NCBI GenBank assembly: GCA_020438865.1
Contig: JAGQTU010000003.1
Coordinates: 1 to 64,000 of the forward strand
DNA from: Mycobacterium sp.
Lineage (GTDB): Bacteria; Actinomycetota; Actinomycetes; Mycobacteriales; Mycobacteriaceae
DNA length: 64,000 nucleotides
Reading direction: 5' to 3'
Shown: positions 61,303-64,000 of the stretch, piece by piece
Position numbering within the stretch: the stretch's first letter is position 1
Layout: each line of letters begins with the position of its first letter
Translations under genes and position numbers: made by a program
Notes under the pieces: generated by a model
The model's database searches: none
Told to the model about the DNA's origin: nothing
Seen by the model: only the letters and a program-made list of their open reading frames with translations

Positions 61303-61326
61303 AGAATCACCGGATCACCCGGTGAT
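61298..61326. repeat. Four-unit ATCAC array at the rep start
   Basis: ATCAC at 61298, 61306 and 61314 and GTGAT at 61322: exactly 8-bp spacing, the same half-sites as at 56196-56674. It covers the GTG of the replication gene and the end of the small gene before it, the right place for repression of rep by the array-binding protein. Confidence 0.75.
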
Positions 61327-61453
61327 TAGCCCGGTGAACGACGATGGAGTACGGGTGACCCGAAGCGGGGCAGGTCTGGTTGGACGTGTCGAAGTGGCCG
61401 GCGATGTTGCCGTTCCGAGTGGGCCGAGCAGTGGCCCAGCACACCGGGCACAC
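61307..61453 (-). CDS. Small zinc-knuckle-type protein, about 48 aa
   Basis: GTG 61453 (MCPVCWATARPTRNGNIAGH then CPASGHPYSIVV). CxxC-x(n)-H-x(n)-C-x(4)-H spacing suggests one zinc. The frame is open further upstream, so the start is uncertain. It ends 5 bases before the longest rep start and may be co-transcribed with it. Confidence 0.45.
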   Translation of the reverse strand: MCPVCWATARPTRNGNIAGHFDTSNQTCPASGHPYSIVVHRANHRVIR

Positions 61454-61589
61454 CGCGCGTTCCGTCGGCTCGACGCGTGCGCCGCCGCGTGCTCCGCCTG
61501 AGTCACCCAGGGGGATGGAGGTTCGCGCGGAACATGTTCGATCACGAACAAGCGTGGCGCCCTGAGCTGTTGGAGGGCGTCGACTACTA

Positions 61590-61720
61590 TGAGAACGTCT
61601 CATTAGGACAATTCCCTTCGGGGAGTGGGGTGCGAGCCCCGCAAGGATTCGAGTTGCCGCTCGAACCCGACAACTTCAGATCGAGGCCCCTAGCCCGCCA
61701 GCTGGGGGCCTCGGTGTTTT
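61590..61720 (+). ncRNA. Multi-hairpin RNA candidate with intrinsic terminator
   Basis: Consecutive stems: GAGA-ACG-TCTC (61591-61601); CCC-TTCG-GGG, a UUCG tetraloop (61614-61623); GTGGGG/CCCCGC around TGCGAG (61625-61642); TTCGAG/CTCGAA around TTGCCG (61648-61665); and CGAGGCCCC/GGGGCCTCG (61682-61713) followed by TGTTTT. The last is a good rho-independent terminator. Transcribed opposite to rep and upstream of it, so it may be an antisense or copy-control RNA. The promoter was not located. Confidence 0.55.
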
Positions 61721-62074
61721 CTGAAAGCGGTTGTCTCGCATGGTGTTTAGTTGTGCCGGCCTCTACCACCCACCGTCCGCGCAGATCCTCGGCGCCTACC
61801 CGATCGTGGGCAAGGTTGATCCCGGGAGAAAATCAGCGAATTATTGCGGTGAGAAGTCGAACGTCAACGGCGCTCAGGGCCGCTGCAGGTTTCGACCTAG
61901 CAGAGGTGAGAGAGCTGAACGCGCAGCGGTGGCCCGGGTGCCTTGGCGAAGTGGTCAGTCATGCGAACCTTCCCATCGGTGAACGGTGTGTTCATCTGGG
62001 ATGGTGGCATGCGGGTGCGGGTACCCACGAGCGACACGCGGTGTGGGTACCCGAGAAAATGTGAAAGCTGTGAC
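61721..62074. other. Region between RNA candidate and RHH gene
   Basis: No supported gene; open frames run antisense or through repeats. It contains paired GGGTACCC palindromes at 62019-62026 and 62045-62052. Confidence 0.4.
62019..62052. promoter_or_regulatory. Two GGGTACCC palindromes, 26 bp apart
   Basis: Exact 8-bp palindromes at 62019-62026 and 62045-62052; the shared GGTACC core also appears at 58080 and, with a central base added, at 59288-59300. Possible KfrA-like binding sites. Confidence 0.45.
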
Positions 62075-62263
62075 TTAAGAGGCGACGATCTCCGGCAGCT
62101 TCGCCAGGAGGAACGCCTGGATCGTCGGGTGGCCGCTCTGCTCCACGGCCAGGCGCAGCTTCTCCTCCTCCTGCGGCAACAGCCGGAACTTAACCTGGCG
62201 AGTGCGCTGACGGTTCTCGACCCGGCGCTTCTTGGTGTTCTCGGTGACCGCGACCTCAGCCAT
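62075..62263 (-). CDS. Small CopG/RHH-like protein, 62 aa
   Basis: ATG 62263 with GGAAGG upstream. Basic N-terminus (KKRRVENRQRTRQVKFRLLP) supplying a beta strand, then helices EEEKLRLAVEQSG and TIQAFLLAKLPEIV: a ribbon-helix-helix layout. Likely a repressor of plasmid copy or transfer genes; an alternative candidate for binding the ATCAC arrays. Confidence 0.7.
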   Translation of the reverse strand: MAEVAVTENTKKRRVENRQRTRQVKFRLLPQEEEKLRLAVEQSGHPTIQAFLLAKLPEIVAS

Positions 62264-62413
62264 GGAGTAGCCTTCCGATCAGAGCATGACACTTTGTGAA
62301 CTGCTGTTTTGCACTGTGTAGCGCAAGTGTAGGGAGCGCCTACCATCAATGTGGGGACCCACTTCGGCGTGTCGGGAATCCTGATGTTGTTTAATTGTCG
62401 CTAACAGCGCAAC

Positions 62414-62956
62414 ATGCCTGATCAGCAAGTGCAACTGTGGAGAACAGAGGCGGCGATGGTGGGTAATCGGAGAGAGCCCGACCCGAATCGTCCATGCATC
62501 AGCACCGGGGAGGCCGGCCGCGTCCTGCGGTGTCTGCCGATCACTGTCCGACGCCGAATCGAGCGTGGCGAACTCGAGGGCGGCCAGAAGCCCAGCGGTA
62601 AGTGGTACGTCTACACCGACCAGGTCCCCGCAGCGGCCCTCGTCAGGGCACGGCTTGGGAACACCGGTGCGGATGATGCCGTCGCGGCATCCGAACGCCT
62701 CGCTCGCGACAACGCCGAACTACGCGCCCAACTCGCCGAGCTCAAAGCCGAACGTGCCGAAGAGCGGGCCCGAACAGTCGCGGATCAGAACATCCAGCTC
62801 ATCGCCGCCGTACAGGCGATGACCGAAGTGCTGGGCGAGTTCCAACAGGGCACCGAGCACTTCAAGTCCGGATCTGAGCGACTGTCGAATGTCGTCAGTG
62901 CCCTACTCGAGACCATGGCCGCGTTCAACACACCCGACAGCCCCGAAGGACTCTGA
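62414..62956 (+). CDS. MerR/excisionase-type HTH with coiled coil, up to 180 aa
   Basis: ATG 62414 or 62456. The helix-turn-helix part (ISTGEAGRVLRCLPITVRRRIERGELEGGQKPSGKWYVYTDQV) is of the helix_turn_helix_17 kind, then a coiled coil (NAELRAQLAELKAERAEERA) and a further helical C-terminus. A DNA-binding regulator or plasmid partition accessory; divergent from the RHH gene. Confidence 0.65.
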   Translation: MPDQQVQLWRTEAAMVGNRREPDPNRPCISTGEAGRVLRCLPITVRRRIERGELEGGQKPSGKWYVYTDQVPAAALVRARLGNTGADDAVAASERLARDNAELRAQLAELKAERAEERARTVADQNIQLIAAVQAMTEVLGEFQQGTEHFKSGSERLSNVVSALLETMAAFNTPDSPEGL

Positions 62957-63142
62957 ACCCCACTCCCAGGAGAGCCTTCTCTGATCTCTAGTGGATGTGT
63001 GCTCAATCAAACGGAGGCCACGATGCCGCCTGTGCTGGCTGACGAGGTGGCCGTAACAACTCGGCTTGTCTGACAGCGTGAAACGAACCGGGAGCGCGCA
63101 TCCACCAGCCCCCGGGGCAACTTGTAGCGGAAGGCGTTGCGC

Positions 63143-64000
63143 ATGACGAGCAGTATCGGTGCCCAAGAACTCCAAAAAGGAGTCAGCAGCGTCCACGACG
63201 GGCTGATTGCAGCGGCGGGTCGGCTTCTTGTTCCGGTGCCGGCTACTCCGGCGAACCCCAGTAATCCGGATACGGATACGGCGCCTGATGTATACGGCGG
63301 GCCAGGAGTTCCCTCGCCTGGCAAGGTCACCGATTCTCAACCCAAACCGCCGCCGTACCCAGGTACCGACGGCGGATCGCCGTATGGCGCGCCCATAACT
63401 CAACACGGGGCGACGCCGCCTCCCTTGATCGGCTCGGGCGGTAACGGGGTACCGCAGGTCAGCCCGCCGGCCGGCGGCCCACTCGGAACCGCACCGCCGC
63501 CGCCACCGGGGTCAGGCGGGCTCTCGACGGGCGCTGGCCAGGCTGGTGAGGACTACAACACCAGCGGGACTCAGGTCCAGGGCCTCGATGACCGGCTCAC
63601 CCGAGAGATCAATGACGCGGTCGCGCAAAATCAGCAGGCCAGGGACAAGATCACCGCAATTTTGAGCGAGATGAAGACCTATCAGGCCGGGGTCGCCGGC
63701 TCGGGTGATCCGCTGGCGCTGAGCAACTACCAGAAGTACCTCAATGACAAGCTGGCCGCCGTCCAGCAGGTGCTCGATGATGCCCACGTCAATGCGACGG
63801 CCAAACAGCAGATCCTCAAAGACATCGCCGCGGAATACAAGACCTCCGGCCCCCCGAATCCGGCCCCGGCCGCAGCGGACCCAGCGGGGACGAGCGGGCA
63901 GGAGAGTCGGGCATCGGGCAGCGACCCGGCCTCGGACGGCACGTCGGGCTCAGGCGGGGACGCGTCGGGCAGCTCGGATGCCGGCCTGACGGATGTGGGG
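63143..64000 (+). CDS. DUF4226-like Pro/Gly-rich protein, partial (right edge)
   Basis: ATG 63143 (MTSSIGAQELQKGVSSVHDG) runs open to the window end, 286 codons so far. A short helical start, a Pro/Gly-rich linker (about residues 35-125), then a helical domain (LDDRLTREINDAVAQNQQARDKITAILSEM ... LNDKLAAVQQVLDDAHVNATAKQQILKDIAAEY) like DUF4226 of mycobacteria, and a Ser/Gly/Asp tail. Such proteins occur beside type VII (ESX) loci, so one may lie beyond the edge. Confidence 0.6.
   Translation, partial: MTSSIGAQELQKGVSSVHDGLIAAAGRLLVPVPATPANPSNPDTDTAPDVYGGPGVPSPGKVTDSQPKPPPYPGTDGGSPYGAPITQHGATPPPLIGSGGNGVPQVSPPAGGPLGTAPPPPPGSGGLSTGAGQAGEDYNTSGTQVQGLDDRLTREINDAVAQNQQARDKITAILSEMKTYQAGVAGSGDPLALSNYQKYLNDKLAAVQQVLDDAHVNATAKQQILKDIAAEYKTSGPPNPAPAAADPAGTSGQESRASGSDPASDGTSGSGGDASGSSDAGLTDVG

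Noticed and set aside
61575..61680. tRNA-like fold
   Set aside because: A TTCGAG...CTCGAA stem looks like a T-arm, but no acceptor stem or anticodon arm of correct spacing can be built.
61477..62064. 195-codon plus-strand frame upstream of the RHH gene
   Set aside because: It runs through five hairpins and an intrinsic terminator and then through low-information sequence; an RNA explains the region better. The first ~40 codons remain possible.

Overview
The window is high-GC actinobacterial DNA and reads as part of a large Mycobacterium (Mycolicibacterium-type) plasmid. The evidence for a mycobacterial host is a narK-narGHJI operon, Acg-like nitroreductases and 7Fe ferredoxins with DosR/DevR-type boxes (GGGAC-N4-GTCCC), an MPT63/DUF1942-like secreted protein, a mycobacterial-type Ser/Thr kinase and a DUF4226-like Pro-rich protein at the right edge. 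The evidence for a plasmid is two ParA partition loci, a ParB, a KfrA-like protein, a primase-polymerase-type replication protein, a Xer-like recombinase beside a dif-like site, and many insertion elements. No rRNA, tRNA or CRISPR was found.

Layout. 1-6.4 kb: small plasmid genes, a PP-loop (PAPS-reductase-like) protein, and a large fused restriction-modification gene broken by an in-frame amber codon and capped by an IS. 6.4-12.1 kb: three insertion sequences side by side (IS110, IS3, IS21 families) with a small helix-hairpin-helix gene between them. 12.1-30.5 kb: a hypoxia/nitric-oxide/nitrate island. It holds acg-like and ferredoxin genes (one pair truncated and joined tail to tail), a lone ctaD, a frameshifted hemerythrin, a cupin/membrane protein/Fe-S-type regulator/ferredoxin operon, a methyltransferase plus group III truncated haemoglobin, a FAD monooxygenase and narK-narGHJI. 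30.7-36.7 kb: a Tn554-like TnpA-TnpB-TnpC recombinase trio followed by an XRE-ImmA gene and its unknown partner. 36.9-47.7 kb: plasmid cargo, including a NrdH/DnaB-N-like/secreted-protease operon, a DpdA-like (7-deazaguanine DNA modification) protein, Cys-rich zinc proteins, a DnaQ-like exonuclease, a Xer-like recombinase and a putative PD-(D/E)XK nuclease. 47.9-54.4 kb: an ATP-dependent DNA ligase, a receptor-type Ser/Thr kinase, small conserved proteins, an MPT63-like exported protein and a single-pass membrane protein. 54.4-64 kb: the maintenance region.

The most striking feature is at 56196-56674. It is a non-coding array of 59 consecutive 8-bp units, each a pentamer plus a 3-nt spacer. 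In 49 units the pentamer is RTCAC or its complement GTGAY, in mixed orientation. It lies directly upstream of a ParA gene and a small basic-tailed protein gene that overlap. A four-unit version with the same 8-bp phase lies on the start of the replication gene at 61298-61326. The design resembles the WATCACW heptad arrays bound by the ribbon-helix-helix protein omega of pSM19035, which serve both as centromere and operator, but with an 8-bp period. I propose it is a parS/iteron-like centromere that also couples partition to replication control. A 14-bp palindrome core (TTAACCGCGGTTAA) lies on each side of this partition cassette, and a multi-hairpin RNA ending in a terminator lies upstream of the replication gene.

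How the genes fit together: host DosR would switch on nitrate uptake/reduction and redox proteins under hypoxia or NO; globin, hemerythrin and ferredoxins would handle NO, O2 or electrons; the partition, replication and recombination modules keep the large low-copy replicon; and the modification, nuclease and restriction remnants suggest past or present conflict with phage or other plasmids.
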